DNA of 59,901 nucleotides from Canibacter zhuwentaonis (GTDB lineage: Bacteria > Actinomycetota > Actinomycetes > Actinomycetales > Microbacteriaceae), in assembly GCF_018531145.1 (NCBI RefSeq), contig NZ_JAHDSZ010000012.1, forward strand, positions 1-59,901, given 5' to 3'. Below, piece by piece: positions 32,701 through 40,918 of this stretch. Position 1 is the stretch's first letter. Each line of letters opens with the position of its first letter. The notes under the pieces were generated by a model. That model made no database searches and was not told where the DNA came from. It was given only the letters and a program-made list of their open reading frames with translations. Both the position numbers and the translations under genes were made by a program.

Positions 32701-35573
32701 ATCCCCTCATGCTCAGCGGTAACATCCGTGATCCGCACCCTGTCACCGTCCGGGTCCACCCCGGAAACCGGGATCATCGCGGTCACATTCGACCCCGCAG
32801 CCAGGCGCACAGTCGTATTCTGCGGGAGCGGATCGCGGTTACCCGCGGCCTCTAAAACCGTAACCTTAACAACAGCGGTTTCAACCACTTCTGGATGGTT
32901 CGCCGCGCTCACGGTGTATTCCAGATTGTAAACACCCGGCTCTTTGGGCGCTAAATATCTGAGCGTATCGCCGGACACAAAGGCGAGATCGGAACCCTCC
33001 GCCGTTGTTGCGCCAACCTCGGGGTTAAGCACAAGATTTTCACCCCACGGCGAAACATCGTTTTCTAGAACTTTAATATCAACAATATTTCCCGCGCGCA
33101 CAATTGCCTCGTCGGGTCTCGCAATAATCTGCGACGCAGTGTTTTCTGGCACCTCATACACGCTCACAACCCCGGTTGCGGTGTTTGTGCCGTCTGTTAC
33201 CGTGGCCGTAATCTTGCCGATGCTGGCAATCGCTTTTGCCGCGCCCTGCCCGTTGCGATCCTCGTCGCCGTTCCGGTAGCGCACGCTATCGAAGTTTGAC
33301 GCGGTCCCAGCTATTCTAAGTTTTGAATGCTCAATCGTGTCGGTGTAGAGTTGCGCGCCCGGTTCAGCTGCTGGAACTGCGCTTGTGAGCGCAAACACGC
33401 GGCTTGCGCTGCCCGACACCGCATCCGCCAGATCAACTGTAATATCAGAGTTCTTACGCACGTAGGCGCGCATCGGCTGCAGCGACAGCGCGCTCTTTTG
33501 TGCAGCAGCATACAGCCACACCGCACTCTCAATCTGCTGCCCCGTAACCGTGTCTATAACACTCACGCTCAGCGGTGTCACAAGCTCGCTTTGCGCCGTA
33601 ACCAGGCTGCTGCCCGCCGCGTAATCATTGCTAATCAGCACCCCTGTTGCGGCCGAGGTGACGCTCTCAAGCCGGTAGCTGCCGGATCCGCCAACAACAT
33701 ATTTCAGCGGATCAATTTTCACTCGCTCACCAACCGTCGCGCTCACAGCCTGCGCCGCAAACCGCAACGGTGCTCCGGGCTGAGCTGTGACTGTCATCTC
33801 GTGAGATCCAACTGCGCCGCGCGAATCGTTCACCGCAACAACTGCCGCGAAACTACCCGGTTGCTGCGCATCAGTGTGTTGCACAGCAACCCGCCCGTCA
33901 GCTGCTATAACGGTTTTTAGCGGATCTTGCGGCTGTGCCTGCTGCACAGCCGCCAGCGTGATCGGATCCCCCTCGGGGTCAACCCAACCGTTCAAAACGT
34001 CGTAAACACTCATCCCGCCCGGCGCAATAGAGGGGCTTACAAACTCTGCACGGCAGTTGTTAACTCCGCACCAGACCGGCGGATTCTGCACGCTATCAGG
34101 CTGGATCGTAACTGTCACACCGACCTGTTCAGAGTTTAATACACCGTCGGTAACGCGATAGCTAAAACTGGCTGTACCGGTTGCCCCGGGCTTAGTCTGT
34201 AAAATCAACCGCTGCCGGTCACTGCTTATTTTCAGCTCACCAAACTCGGACGTAACCGCCGCAGTGTCGGCGGTGTCAATTGTGAGCACATCTTGCCGGT
34301 TTGGGTCAAAATCGTTTAACAGCACGGGCAGTTCAACTGTGCTGTCAGCGCGCGCGCCAAAGCTGTCCGCCGTTGCAACCGGAGGCTTTGAGTCGGGCGA
34401 ATCTTCTAACACGTTTTCACCGGTGTCCACATCCGGCTGATCCGTCTGCTGCCACTGCGTCAGCGGCAGCGCTATGCCATCGGGCAGCTGCCAGATCCGC
34501 CCCGCAGCGGTGTCTGTCAGCACAGCGGTGTCACCGTTGCTGCTAATAACAAGCCTAGCAGGCTCAATTTCACTCTGCTGCACAGTTAGATTTTGGGTGC
34601 TATCTGGCTCGTCACTGCGCCAGAGCCGCACACTGTTGCCCGCAGCCCACGCGGCATATACTACGCCCGAAACAATCTCCGGCTTTGCCGGGGCGCCGCT
34701 AACCTGCGCAAGCTCTGAGAGCTGCCCACCGGCAACCTGATACAGCCCAGAATTGCTCACAACGGTTATATTTGCCGCTGCGGCGCTCGCTGGCGCAAGC
34801 CGCGCCGCGCCTCCGGGCACCTCCAGCGGATCGGTCGCATTCGGAACCCAAATATTCTTGTTTTCACTTAAAACAGCCCAGGAGTTACCGGCAAAAGTAA
34901 CCTCATAACCTGCTGCGGATGCCGCCCGCTGCGGCAAATGAACCGTTTTCGCGTAGCTTTTATGAACCGCGTTGTATCTCACAACCGCATTATTAGCCTT
35001 GTCGTAGAGCATAACTTCGCCGCTCTCGGCAACCGCGGCCGCCACAAAATTAGCGGGATTCCCACTGTTTTGCGCAACTAGCAGAGCGCTCTCAATGTTT
35101 TTACGCACATCATCGCCCTGCCTAAAGTCAGCAACATAGGCTTGCCCGCCGCTTGTAATAAAAACTAACCACTGCGCGGCAGCGGCCATAGCCACGGTGT
35201 CTTCCGGCAGCGGAATATTGGCATCCGCCTCATTCTGATTGGCTTTAATATCTCGCGGATTAGCGGGATCCACCTGCCAAGCACGGGTATTCCCACTCGT
35301 TAAAACCATCGCCTGCCCGCGCAGCTGCACAACCGCGCTCGGCGCGGCAACACTGCGCACGGCATCAAGCTCGCCCGTTTTAGTGTTCACACGCGCATAC
35401 TGCCCGACACTGCCGTTTTCACGCCACACCCACACGTCGCCGGGGCTGTGCGCCACCTGTTTAGCGTCAAACCCGCCGTGCATAACAGCGAGCGTGACCA
35501 GCAAAACCGCAACAAGCGCCCCGGCCACCACCGCAACAACCTGTTTCACAGTGAAACGCACCCGCTGTAACAC
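29772..35573 (-). CDS. Giant envelope protein with propeller-like, Ig-like and Fn3 repeats
   Basis: 1933 residues and the largest gene in the window. One N-terminal helix (about 13-30) anchors it with the rest outside. Residues about 40-375 contain WD/propeller-like strands (VWVWRENGSVGQYA, RLWRSDEP). From about 395 to 1450 many Ig/cadherin-like repeats follow, with the recurring LPVLLNDFDP / IKVLENDVSP / LYPLDNDSDP motif typical of bacterial surface Ig repeats. The last third carries Fn3-like domains (VYECRVTGLVTGQEHSFAAIAVNEVG). No LPxTG-like anchor or C-terminal helix is present. Its GTG overlaps the kinase stop by one base, so kinase and giant are translationally coupled. Similar kinase-linked giants occur in other Micrococcales and are described only as Ig-like or fibronectin proteins. 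Confidence 0.9.
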   Translation of the reverse strand: MLQRVRFTVKQVVAVVAGALVAVLLVTLAVMHGGFDAKQVAHSPGDVWVWRENGSVGQYARVNTKTGELDAVRSVAAPSAVVQLRGQAMVLTSGNTRAWQVDPANPRDIKANQNEADANIPLPEDTVAMAAAAQWLVFITSGGQAYVADFRQGDDVRKNIESALLVAQNSGNPANFVAAAVAESGEVMLYDKANNAVVRYNAVHKSYAKTVHLPQRAASAAGYEVTFAGNSWAVLSENKNIWVPNATDPLEVPGGAARLAPASAAAANITVVSNSGLYQVAGGQLSELAQVSGAPAKPEIVSGVVYAAWAAGNSVRLWRSDEPDSTQNLTVQQSEIEPARLVISSNGDTAVLTDTAAGRIWQLPDGIALPLTQWQQTDQPDVDTGENVLEDSPDSKPPVATADSFGARADSTVELPVLLNDFDPNRQDVLTIDTADTAAVTSEFGELKISSDRQRLILQTKPGATGTASFSYRVTDGVLNSEQVGVTVTIQPDSVQNPPVWCGVNNCRAEFVSPSIAPGGMSVYDVLNGWVDPEGDPITLAAVQQAQPQDPLKTVIAADGRVAVQHTDAQQPGSFAAVVAVNDSRGAVGSHEMTVTAQPGAPLRFAAQAVSATVGERVKIDPLKYVVGGSGSYRLESVTSAATGVLISNDYAAGSSLVTAQSELVTPLSVSVIDTVTGQQIESAVWLYAAAQKSALSLQPMRAYVRKNSDITVDLADAVSGSASRVFALTSAVPAAEPGAQLYTDTIEHSKLRIAGTASNFDSVRYRNGDEDRNGQGAAKAIASIGKITATVTDGTNTATGVVSVYEVPENTASQIIARPDEAIVRAGNIVDIKVLENDVSPWGENLVLNPEVGATTAEGSDLAFVSGDTLRYLAPKEPGVYNLEYTVSAANHPEVVETAVVKVTVLEAAGNRDPLPQNTTVRLAAGSNVTAMIPVSGVDPDGDRVRITDVTAEHEGITAFVTARGIRVATSSTVEPGVYNLGYTVRDAFGGSGTANLQVFVVAEAATAPIVYNDYVRVAEGVENAVALYPLDNDSDPSGGVLELVSIEPQLPGGDSHPEYKKMRALLDTSELEAGKVTVKTLAHAATTVYRYEVRSRLTGSSSEGLLTVQTTGRVQPQPATVYDTVLSVSERTQLERAGINVVAGKVRWLSGNTAGLELSLVGDNAAKYSVEGHFIRGSYNPAGDQVVFKLAGKDSAGQDVVSYGFMFVPPLDDLRLTLRNSFEGLSAAENETVTQALEDIIETSPGDTLQFVDRVSRTLRAGSRCEIKNGQVMYTAGSGAPWHDVCVIEARVAGQTTYTKLAIKINVVPKQPVPELREMHVTAQPGSVKTINLTDMVRWLGGSVGDSSALQFRVGADTQSVRTSLQGHILQLDIAADAVSGSKVALPVSAGQLQAPLVVKIGQVSELAPRGGIVQMRCITNAECAALAIGVPGEFDPFAGSRGAGLKLQRVESGNCATAGNFRQLANRIIFEPKDKTAGLRCSAGFIVSDAQNRLGSGAIELDLKGVPKPPVTVVQTAYTANSAVFNVTINNEQSYPPVSEVKLYSESAGQVTCAQRNALVYECRVTGLVTGQEHSFAAIAVNEVGESARSAQVVGWAFEQPQTPQVKITQTSATSEFGDLELQLLGGSADIVGYDVSVDRGRAQRHGGATNKILLQLREGEHEVRLHPVSKFAPPPVFGQQESEPIIKIVRVSTAPHLVQVQQLDRDESENTVRVKITARGGVDESTFYGVSTSGVCVPSEPSAELTVPGDAGSSISVVGCVKNKWGIAQSDPQQFIVGKVPTPTGLSYQISPLTADDNSGRRFSARVIAEPQPTGEGKVSYIINGVEHSSFKLEADTRKPQITAIREFAGRKSEAVAVAARGENVGAAPVSIVIDSDVQQVATPEELADHITELKTGGATVSYGKNDDGFVTISVAGFTEPIVTSVKTG

Positions 35574-36781
35574 TAGAACAACCCCAGCAGTCTCACGGCG
35601 GCCACGAGCACGCTAATTACCGCAACCCCCGCGACCGTATACACCGCATATCGCAGTTTTTTAGAACCCGAATCAGCCCGCAGCGCGACAGCCGGGCGCA
35701 TCTTAAAAACAGACTGTGTAACCTCCGGGACGAGCTCTGCTGAGCCCCATATATCCTGCGGTTTGCGATCCGCCGCTGCCCGCTTGTTTGCCAGCCTGAC
35801 GGCTTTTCGAGCGGATCGATCAGGCGCAAGCTGCAGCGAGGTTATGTTTGTTGCCTGCTCTGTGACCGCACCCTGCCCCGGCGTGTAAACATCACAGTAC
35901 GTTACGGCGTACCCCAGCTTTTTCTGCGCGACCTGCAGCTCTGCCGCAAAATGCGCCATACTCGAATACCTAGCGGCGGGATTCTGCTGCAGCGCCCGCA
36001 TAAATACTGGGTCGAGCACCTCAGCTTCCAGGCAGGGCAACGACTCATACTGCGCTTTAATAATGTTTTGCTGCCACGCTTTTGCGCGCTCTGCTAATGC
36101 TTTGTCTTGGGCACGCGGATCAAACAGCCGCCTGCCCGCCAATAACTGCCACAGCGTAATTGCGAGCGACCAAATATCACTCGCAACGGTTCCCGGTGTG
36201 TTGCGGCTAACGACTTCAGGGGCCGCCCACGGAATTGTGAGCGCGTGTTGCACACCTCCGTCTATTTTTCGCGTCTGAGCAGCGATGCCAAAGTCTGTTA
36301 GTGCCGCGTGCCCGCGCTGGTTTATCAGTATGTTTGTGGGCTTAATATCGCGGTGGATAATCCCCGCCCGGTGTGCGGTTTCAAGCGCGCCGGCGATCCG
36401 CACCCCGGTTGCTAAAACGGTTTCAGCCGATAGCTGTTGCGCTTCCAATCTGGTTGGTTTAATCTGCCTTGAGCACAGTTCCATAATTAGGCATGGTCTG
36501 CCATCTGCCGCAACTGCCACCTGGTACAGTGAAACCACTGCGGGATGATCCGCTATCGGGGCAAGCATCTGCACCTCGTGGATGAACTGCGTGTACGTCT
36601 CGGCGGTGTACTGTTTTGGCGCTTTTACCGCGACTGTGCGGTGCGGTAAATCTTGCGCGTATTTGTAAACATCGGCAAAGCCGCCCGAGCCAATATCAGC
36701 AAGATACTTAAAACCGGGCAGCAACGGTGGCGGCTGCCTGCGCGACCGTTTGTTTACTGCACCCGTTTCGTGATTGTTCAT
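35573..36781 (-). CDS. Tail-anchored Ser/Thr protein kinase
   Basis: 402 residues. The kinase domain (about 20-290) has the loop GSGGFADVYK, Lys in VAVKAPK, HRDIKPTNI and TDFGIA, so all catalytic residues are present. After a basic linker one helix (about 375-397) ends the protein with almost nothing outside, unlike PknA and PknB, which have sensor domains. Sensing may be delegated to the 1933-residue protein encoded immediately downstream. ATG 36781 has no clear ribosome site; a TAAACT hexamer lies 10 nt upstream. Likely first gene of a long operon reaching purK. Confidence 0.93.
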   Translation of the reverse strand: MNNHETGAVNKRSRRQPPPLLPGFKYLADIGSGGFADVYKYAQDLPHRTVAVKAPKQYTAETYTQFIHEVQMLAPIADHPAVVSLYQVAVAADGRPCLIMELCSRQIKPTRLEAQQLSAETVLATGVRIAGALETAHRAGIIHRDIKPTNILINQRGHAALTDFGIAAQTRKIDGGVQHALTIPWAAPEVVSRNTPGTVASDIWSLAITLWQLLAGRRLFDPRAQDKALAERAKAWQQNIIKAQYESLPCLEAEVLDPVFMRALQQNPAARYSSMAHFAAELQVAQKKLGYAVTYCDVYTPGQGAVTEQATNITSLQLAPDRSARKAVRLANKRAAADRKPQDIWGSAELVPEVTQSVFKMRPAVALRADSGSKKLRYAVYTVAGVAVISVLVAAVRLLGLF

Positions 36782-36811
36782 AACACGAATTAGTTTATCT
36801 CACTAAAATCC

Positions 36812-36839
36812 ACGGGGCGAGATAAAAATCTCGCCCCGT
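36812..36839 (-). terminator. Strong hairpin downstream of nusG
   Basis: Perfect 12-bp arms ACGGGGCGAGAT / ATCTCGCCCCGT (36812-36823 and 36828-36839) with a 4-nt loop lie just past the nusG stop. The trailing T stretch is short and not immediately adjacent. Confidence 0.75.
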
Positions 36840-36852
36840 ATAACATCGTTTC

Positions 36853-37602
36853 TTAAACGATTTTAACTACCTGTTTGAAACCAAGCTCAACCGGAGTTTC
36901 GCGCTCAAACAGTGAAACCAGCACGGTGAGCTTGCCGCTTGCTGCGTTAATCTCGCTAATTGTGCCCGGCAGGCTTTCAAACGAACCGTCTTTGATTGTG
37001 ACGGTCTCGCCAACCTTAAACTCAAACTCAACGTTACCGCTCGCAGCTGCTCGCGCAGCTGCATTAGATTTGTTCTCACCCTCAATTTCAACCGTGCTCT
37101 TGAGCATTTCGAAGGCTTCGGTGAGCCGCAGCGGCACAGGATCGTTAGCGTTACCAACAAATCCGGTCACGCCCGGGGTGTGTCGCACAACTGACCAGGT
37201 ATCCTCAGTTAGTTCCATGCGCACCATTACATATCCCGGCACACGCACGCGGGTTATCATCTTGCGCTGCCCGTTTTTAACCTCCATAACATCTTCCATA
37301 GGAACCTGGATTTCGTAGATATCATCAACGGCGCCCATAACTTCACGCCGATTCCAGAGGTTCTGTTTTACTTTCCGCTCGTAGCCGGCATAGGTGTGGA
37401 TAACATACCACTTACCAGGCTTCCGGCGTAGTTCTTTTTTGAATTCTTTATACGGATCAGCTGCAGCCTCAGCAGCTTCAGCTGCCTCACCGGCAGCAGC
37501 CGCGCTATCTATCTGCTCGGCAGCAGCCGCCTGCTGCGAATCATCCGCCGCAGATTCCGCTACAACAGCGTCTGTCTTGTTTTCTTCTTGAGAGTCTGCC
37601 AT
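36853..37602 (-). CDS. nusG: Transcription termination/antitermination factor NusG
   Basis: Binds RNA polymerase and couples it to Rho or ribosomes. 249 residues from ATG 37602 (GGTGG ribosome site). The acidic, Ala/Glu-rich N-terminal extension of about 60 residues is common in actinobacteria. Then come the NGN domain ([38 protein letters not shown]) and a KOW domain ([19 protein letters not shown]). It follows secE by about 40 bp as usual. rplK-rplA, which commonly follow, are not here; the terminator at 36812 closes the unit. Confidence 0.97.
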   Translation of the reverse strand: MADSQEENKTDAVVAESAADDSQQAAAAEQIDSAAAAGEAAEAAEAAADPYKEFKKELRRKPGKWYVIHTYAGYERKVKQNLWNRREVMGAVDDIYEIQVPMEDVMEVKNGQRKMITRVRVPGYVMVRMELTEDTWSVVRHTPGVTGFVGNANDPVPLRLTEAFEMLKSTVEIEGENKSNAAARAAASGNVEFEFKVGETVTIKDGSFESLPGTISEINAASGKLTVLVSLFERETPVELGFKQVVKIV

Positions 37603-37642
37603 ATAATCCACCTTATAAGTGCGATAGTTCAACCGTTACAGC

Positions 37643-37906
37643 TTATATTGCTGAACCAAAAATGGTTATAGCAAGCCAGCCAAATGCCTGGTCAAGCAAC
37701 CATACAAACGCCATCATGATCAGCACAAACCCGAGCACCACCAGGAAATAGTTCCACAGTTGCTTCCGAGTCGGGGTTGTAACCTTTTTAAGCTCTGCAA
37801 TAACCTCTTTAATAAAGAGCACTATGCGCATCACAAAATTAGGCTTCTTACCGCTCTGAGTTTGCCCGCTAATGGAAGCGGCAGACTGCACTTCGCTGCT
37901 ACTCAC
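37643..37906 (-). CDS. secE: Preprotein translocase subunit SecE
   Basis: Essential SecYEG subunit. 87 residues with a polar N-terminus, the amphipathic surface helix FIKEVIAELKKVTTPTRKQL and a single membrane helix (WNYFLVVLGFVLIMMAFVWLLD). GTG start 37906 behind AAAGGA. Upstream of nusG and directly downstream of tRNA-Trp, a common actinobacterial arrangement. Confidence 0.97.
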   Translation of the reverse strand: MSSSEVQSAASISGQTQSGKKPNFVMRIVLFIKEVIAELKKVTTPTRKQLWNYFLVVLGFVLIMMAFVWLLDQAFGWLAITIFGSAI

Positions 37907-37975
37907 TGACGTTCCTTTCCGTAATTCTGTTACGCATAATTAATGCGATCGCTCAAACTATTTTGCTTTGAGGAG

Positions 37976-38048
37976 CAGGGCGGACAGGACTCGAACCTGC
38001 AACCGACGGTTTTGGAGACCGTTGCGCTACCAATTGTGCCACCGCCCT
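37976..38048 (-). tRNA. tRNA-Trp (anticodon CCA)
   Basis: Acceptor arms AGGGCGG / CCGCCCT, discriminator G. The anticodon loop CTCCAAA gives anticodon CCA, and the T loop reads GGTTCGAGTCC. The 3' CCA is not encoded (CTC follows). It lies upstream of secE-nusG on the same strand. Confidence 0.97.
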
Positions 38049-38165
38049 AAACGCACTAGATAATCAAACTGAAACCAAGCTCACTTTGCGGACACGGCAC
38101 TATTATCTAGTCACCGTTCAAGTCTACCCTGCCGCGCGCTATTTGTCGAACCATAATTATCTCAG

Positions 38166-38582
38166 CTACCGATTCTTAAACAGCTTAAACAGCTGCCGCT
38201 CACGAATCATACCGCAATACAGCAGCGCGCCGCAGTAAAATCCCGCCACAGCCGGCAAAATTGTGCGCAAGCCCAGCAGCATATAAACACCCTCAAACGG
38301 CTTAGTTACAACGCAGAAAATAACACTGCATAAAAACGCCAGCGCGATTACAGGCGCGATCCACCACGATATTTCAAGCCCCAGCATTGTGAGCAGGTTT
38401 TCTCTGCGCGCGCCCGCGTGCAGTATGCTAGCAAACTGCAGCCGCCGATGCCACACGTAAACAACGCCCAGACCTCCCGCGATCAGAAAGCCCACAAGCG
38501 GATGCAGCGCCGTGGCGCGGTCGTAAAAATCGTTCTCGTTAAACTGCGTTCCAAGGGTCGAGTTCAGCTGAAAATTTCTCAA
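38166..38582 (-). CDS. Small multi-pass membrane protein, FtsX-permease-like fragment
   Basis: 138 residues with about four hydrophobic helices. The loop WHRRLQFASILHAGARRENLLTML after helix 1 resembles the RRxEFAxLRxxGAxRRQ segment of FtsX/MacB-type permeases, so this may be a detached permease end or a small relative. The likely start is TTG 38582; an in-frame stop lies five codons upstream and no ribosome site is seen. It diverges from the aminotransferase gene. Whether it is functional or a leftover of a lost ABC exporter cannot be decided here, but the frame is intact. Confidence 0.5.
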   Translation of the reverse strand: MRNFQLNSTLGTQFNENDFYDRATALHPLVGFLIAGGLGVVYVWHRRLQFASILHAGARRENLLTMLGLEISWWIAPVIALAFLCSVIFCVVTKPFEGVYMLLGLRTILPAVAGFYCGALLYCGMIRERQLFKLFKNR

Positions 38583-38621
38583 AGCTGCAGAGAAAGATTA
38601 TCTTTTTTACGCTTCCATCAA

Positions 38622-38627
38622 TAGAAT
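38622..38627 (+). promoter_or_regulatory. -10 hexamer TAGAAT, leaderless aminotransferase start
   Basis: TAGAAT ends 7 nt before the GTG at 38635 and no ribosome site is visible. Confidence 0.55.
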
Positions 38628-38634
38628 TAGTAGT

Positions 38635-39843
38635 GTGAACACTACAAAAACCCGATTGTCGCAGAAGATCTCCGCGATTGCAGAATCAGCAACGCTCAAG
38701 GTTGATGCCAAAGCAAAAGAGCTCAAAGCCAGCGGACGACCAATTATTAGCTATGCCGCGGGTGAACCAGATTTTGCAACGCCCGCACACATCGTAGCTG
38801 CCGCACGCGCAGCACTCGACGATCCCGCAAACTTCCGCTACACCGCAGCCGCAGGTCTGCCTGAGCTGCGGCAGGCAATTTCTGCCAAAACCGCAGAAAC
38901 AACCAGAATCACGTATCCGCCCTCCCAAATAATTGTCACAAACGGCGGCAAACAGGCCGTTTACGAGGCTTTCCAGATTCTCTGCGACAGGGGCGACGAA
39001 GTTATTGTGCCCGGTCCCTTCTGGACAACCTACCCGGAAGCAATCGCACTCGCCGACGGCACAACAGTGCCCGTTTACGCAGGAGCCGAGCAGTGCTACA
39101 AGGTCACAGTAGCGCAGCTCGAAGCCGCGCGCACAGAAAAAACCAAGGCGCTGGTGTTTGTGTCACCGTCAAACCCAACCGGCGCGGTATACAGCCCGGA
39201 AGAAACAACCGCCATTGGGCGCTGGGCTTACGAGCACGGAATCTGGGTTATTACCGACGAAATTTACCAGGATCTAACCTATGGCGGCGTAACAGCTGTG
39301 AGCATCGTCAAAGCCGTGCCAGAGCTAGCCGAACAAACCCTAATCGTTAGCGGCGTTGCAAAAAGTTACGCCATGACAGGCTGGCGGCTCGGCTGGATTA
39401 TCGGTCCGGCAGACGTTATGAAAGGCTGTGCCAACCTGCAATCGCACCTTGCCAGCAACGTTAACAACATCGCGCAGCGCGCTGCCATCGCGGCACTCAC
39501 AGGGCCGGTTGCGCCGATTGACCAGATGCGCGAAGCATTCAACCGCCGCCGCAAACTAATTGTTACCGAGCTTAATAAGGTGCAGGGCTTCAACTGCCCC
39601 ATGCCAGACGGCGCATTTTACGCGTATGCAGATGTTAGCGAAGCACTCGGGCGTGAGATCAACGGCAAAATCGCAAACACCTCACTCGAACTGGCGGATC
39701 TCATCCTCAGCGAAGCAGAAGTTGCTGCGGTGCCCGGCGAAGCATTCGGACCGAGCGGATACCTCCGCTTTAGCTACGCACTCGGAGACGAACCGCTGCT
39801 AGAGGGAATAAAGCGAATCCAACAACTGCTAGGCACTAAATAA
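38635..39843 (+). CDS. aspC: Pyridoxal-phosphate aspartate aminotransferase (class I)
   Basis: Transfers amino groups between aspartate and 2-oxoglutarate, possibly also prephenate or aromatic substrates. 402 residues with SYAAGEPDFATP at the N-terminus, SPSNPTGA for cofactor contact, TDEIYQDLTYGG, the PLP lysine Lys243 in SGVAKSYAMTGWRLGW, and FSYALGDE with the carboxylate-binding Arg. GTG start 38635. In actinobacteria this gene usually lies near tRNA-Trp/secE/nusG as here. A perfect terminator follows. pheA at 42376 would make an aromatic role useful, but aspartate is the default substrate. Confidence 0.93.
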   Translation: MNTTKTRLSQKISAIAESATLKVDAKAKELKASGRPIISYAAGEPDFATPAHIVAAARAALDDPANFRYTAAAGLPELRQAISAKTAETTRITYPPSQIIVTNGGKQAVYEAFQILCDRGDEVIVPGPFWTTYPEAIALADGTTVPVYAGAEQCYKVTVAQLEAARTEKTKALVFVSPSNPTGAVYSPEETTAIGRWAYEHGIWVITDEIYQDLTYGGVTAVSIVKAVPELAEQTLIVSGVAKSYAMTGWRLGWIIGPADVMKGCANLQSHLASNVNNIAQRAAIAALTGPVAPIDQMREAFNRRRKLIVTELNKVQGFNCPMPDGAFYAYADVSEALGREINGKIANTSLELADLILSEAEVAAVPGEAFGPSGYLRFSYALGDEPLLEGIKRIQQLLGTK

Positions 39844-39858
39844 CCCCGGGTAAACCAA

Positions 39859-39895
39859 TGCGGGCTGACTGTAGCAACAATCAGCCCGCATTTTT
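39859..39895 (+). terminator. Intrinsic terminator of the aminotransferase gene
   Basis: Perfect 10-bp stem TGCGGGCTGA / TCAGCCCGCA (39859-39868, 39881-39890), 12-nt loop, then TTTTT. The last T is shared with the CCA end of the opposing tRNA-Ser. Confidence 0.9.
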
Positions 39896-39980
39896 GGCGG
39901 AAGGTAAGGGATTCGAACCCTTGAGGCTTTCACCCGCTAGTTTTCAAGACTAGTTCCTTCGGCCGCTCGGACAACCTTCC
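39895..39980 (-). tRNA. tRNA-Ser (anticodon TGA)
   Basis: Acceptor arms GGAAGGT / ACCTTCC and discriminator G. The anticodon loop is CTTGAAA (anticodon TGA). A long class II variable arm follows, and the T arm reads AGGGTTCGAATCCCT. Unlike the other two tRNAs in the window its CCA end is encoded (39895-39897). Confidence 0.97.
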
Positions 39981-40049
39981 GCGTCAAATTTTACCAGCAA
40001 TACACTCCCCGCGCAATCTATTTTGCGCGGGGCACACCCCGCAACTCCC

Positions 40050-40898
40050 CTATAACACCCGCTTCAACGGCTCCCATTCGCGCAGTGCTCGCATTAAACC
40101 CCCCTCGGCAACACTGCCCGTAACCCGTGTTGCCGCGTTTTTGATCCGCTCTGATGCCTGCCCCATCGCAACCGCCGTGCCATGCGCAGCCGCCCACTCA
40201 ATCATTTGCAGATCGTTATTACCGTCGCCCGCGGCAAAAACCCCCGCAGCTTGCACCCGCAGCGCCCTGCGCACCAGCTCGAGCGCCGTTGATTTATCAA
40301 CATCCGCCCTGGTCGCATCAAGCCACACAGCCTCGCCAACGGCGTAAACAGTGTGATTAAGCCGCATCTCATCGGCGATATCTAAAAACTCCTGCGGCGT
40401 GTAGCCGTGCGAAACCGCGACCACGCGCGTGCCCTCGATCGTGAGCAGACGTTCATAGTCCACAAGCTCTCTGCGATTTGGCAGGGTTTTAAAAGGGATC
40501 TCGCGCATATAGTAAAAAACACCGTCGCCTCCCTCAACCGCGATATTAGCCTCCGGCAGTGTTTCCCGCAGTCGGCGCAGCATCGGTGACGGATCAAAGG
40601 TGCACACCCGGTGCTTCTCAAAAACTCCGCTCGGTTCGCTCCTGCGCAGCGTTACCGCGCCATTGCAGCAGACAAGCCACTGCAAGCTCAAGCCCAATTT
40701 TTCAACAACGGGCAGGGTTGCATCAAACGCCCGCCCCGTAGCAAGAACAATTTCAACGTGTGGCAGCGCATCAATTTTACGCAGTGTTTGAGCGAGATCA
40801 GCATCTATTGTTTCATCCTCGTGCAAAACCGTGCCGTCAAGGTCAAGCGCAATCATTAGCGCGCACGCTGCTCGAACCGCTGTCACATCGGAGGTCAT
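40050..40898 (-). CDS. HAD-superfamily phosphatase, Cof type
   Basis: 282 residues. Motif I is ALDLDGTVL (nucleophile Asp), motif II lies near LATGRAFD, and motif IV is GDGNNDLQMIEWA. The type-IIB cap between them matches Cof/YidA sugar-phosphate or cofactor phosphatases. Substrate not predictable. ATG 40898 lies 21 bp after the serS stop (40919), so it probably shares the serS transcript, a pairing seen in other Micrococcales. Confidence 0.92.
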   Translation of the reverse strand: MTSDVTAVRAACALMIALDLDGTVLHEDETIDADLAQTLRKIDALPHVEIVLATGRAFDATLPVVEKLGLSLQWLVCCNGAVTLRRSEPSGVFEKHRVCTFDPSPMLRRLRETLPEANIAVEGGDGVFYYMREIPFKTLPNRRELVDYERLLTIEGTRVVAVSHGYTPQEFLDIADEMRLNHTVYAVGEAVWLDATRADVDKSTALELVRRALRVQAAGVFAAGDGNNDLQMIEWAAAHGTAVAMGQASERIKNAATRVTGSVAEGGLMRALREWEPLKRVL

Positions 40899-40918
40899 AA
40901 ATCCGCTCTCTTGTCGTT

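Noticed and set aside
33327-33920. Plus-strand 197-codon frame opposite the giant gene
   Set aside because: Arg/His/Cys-rich antisense shadow with no start context.
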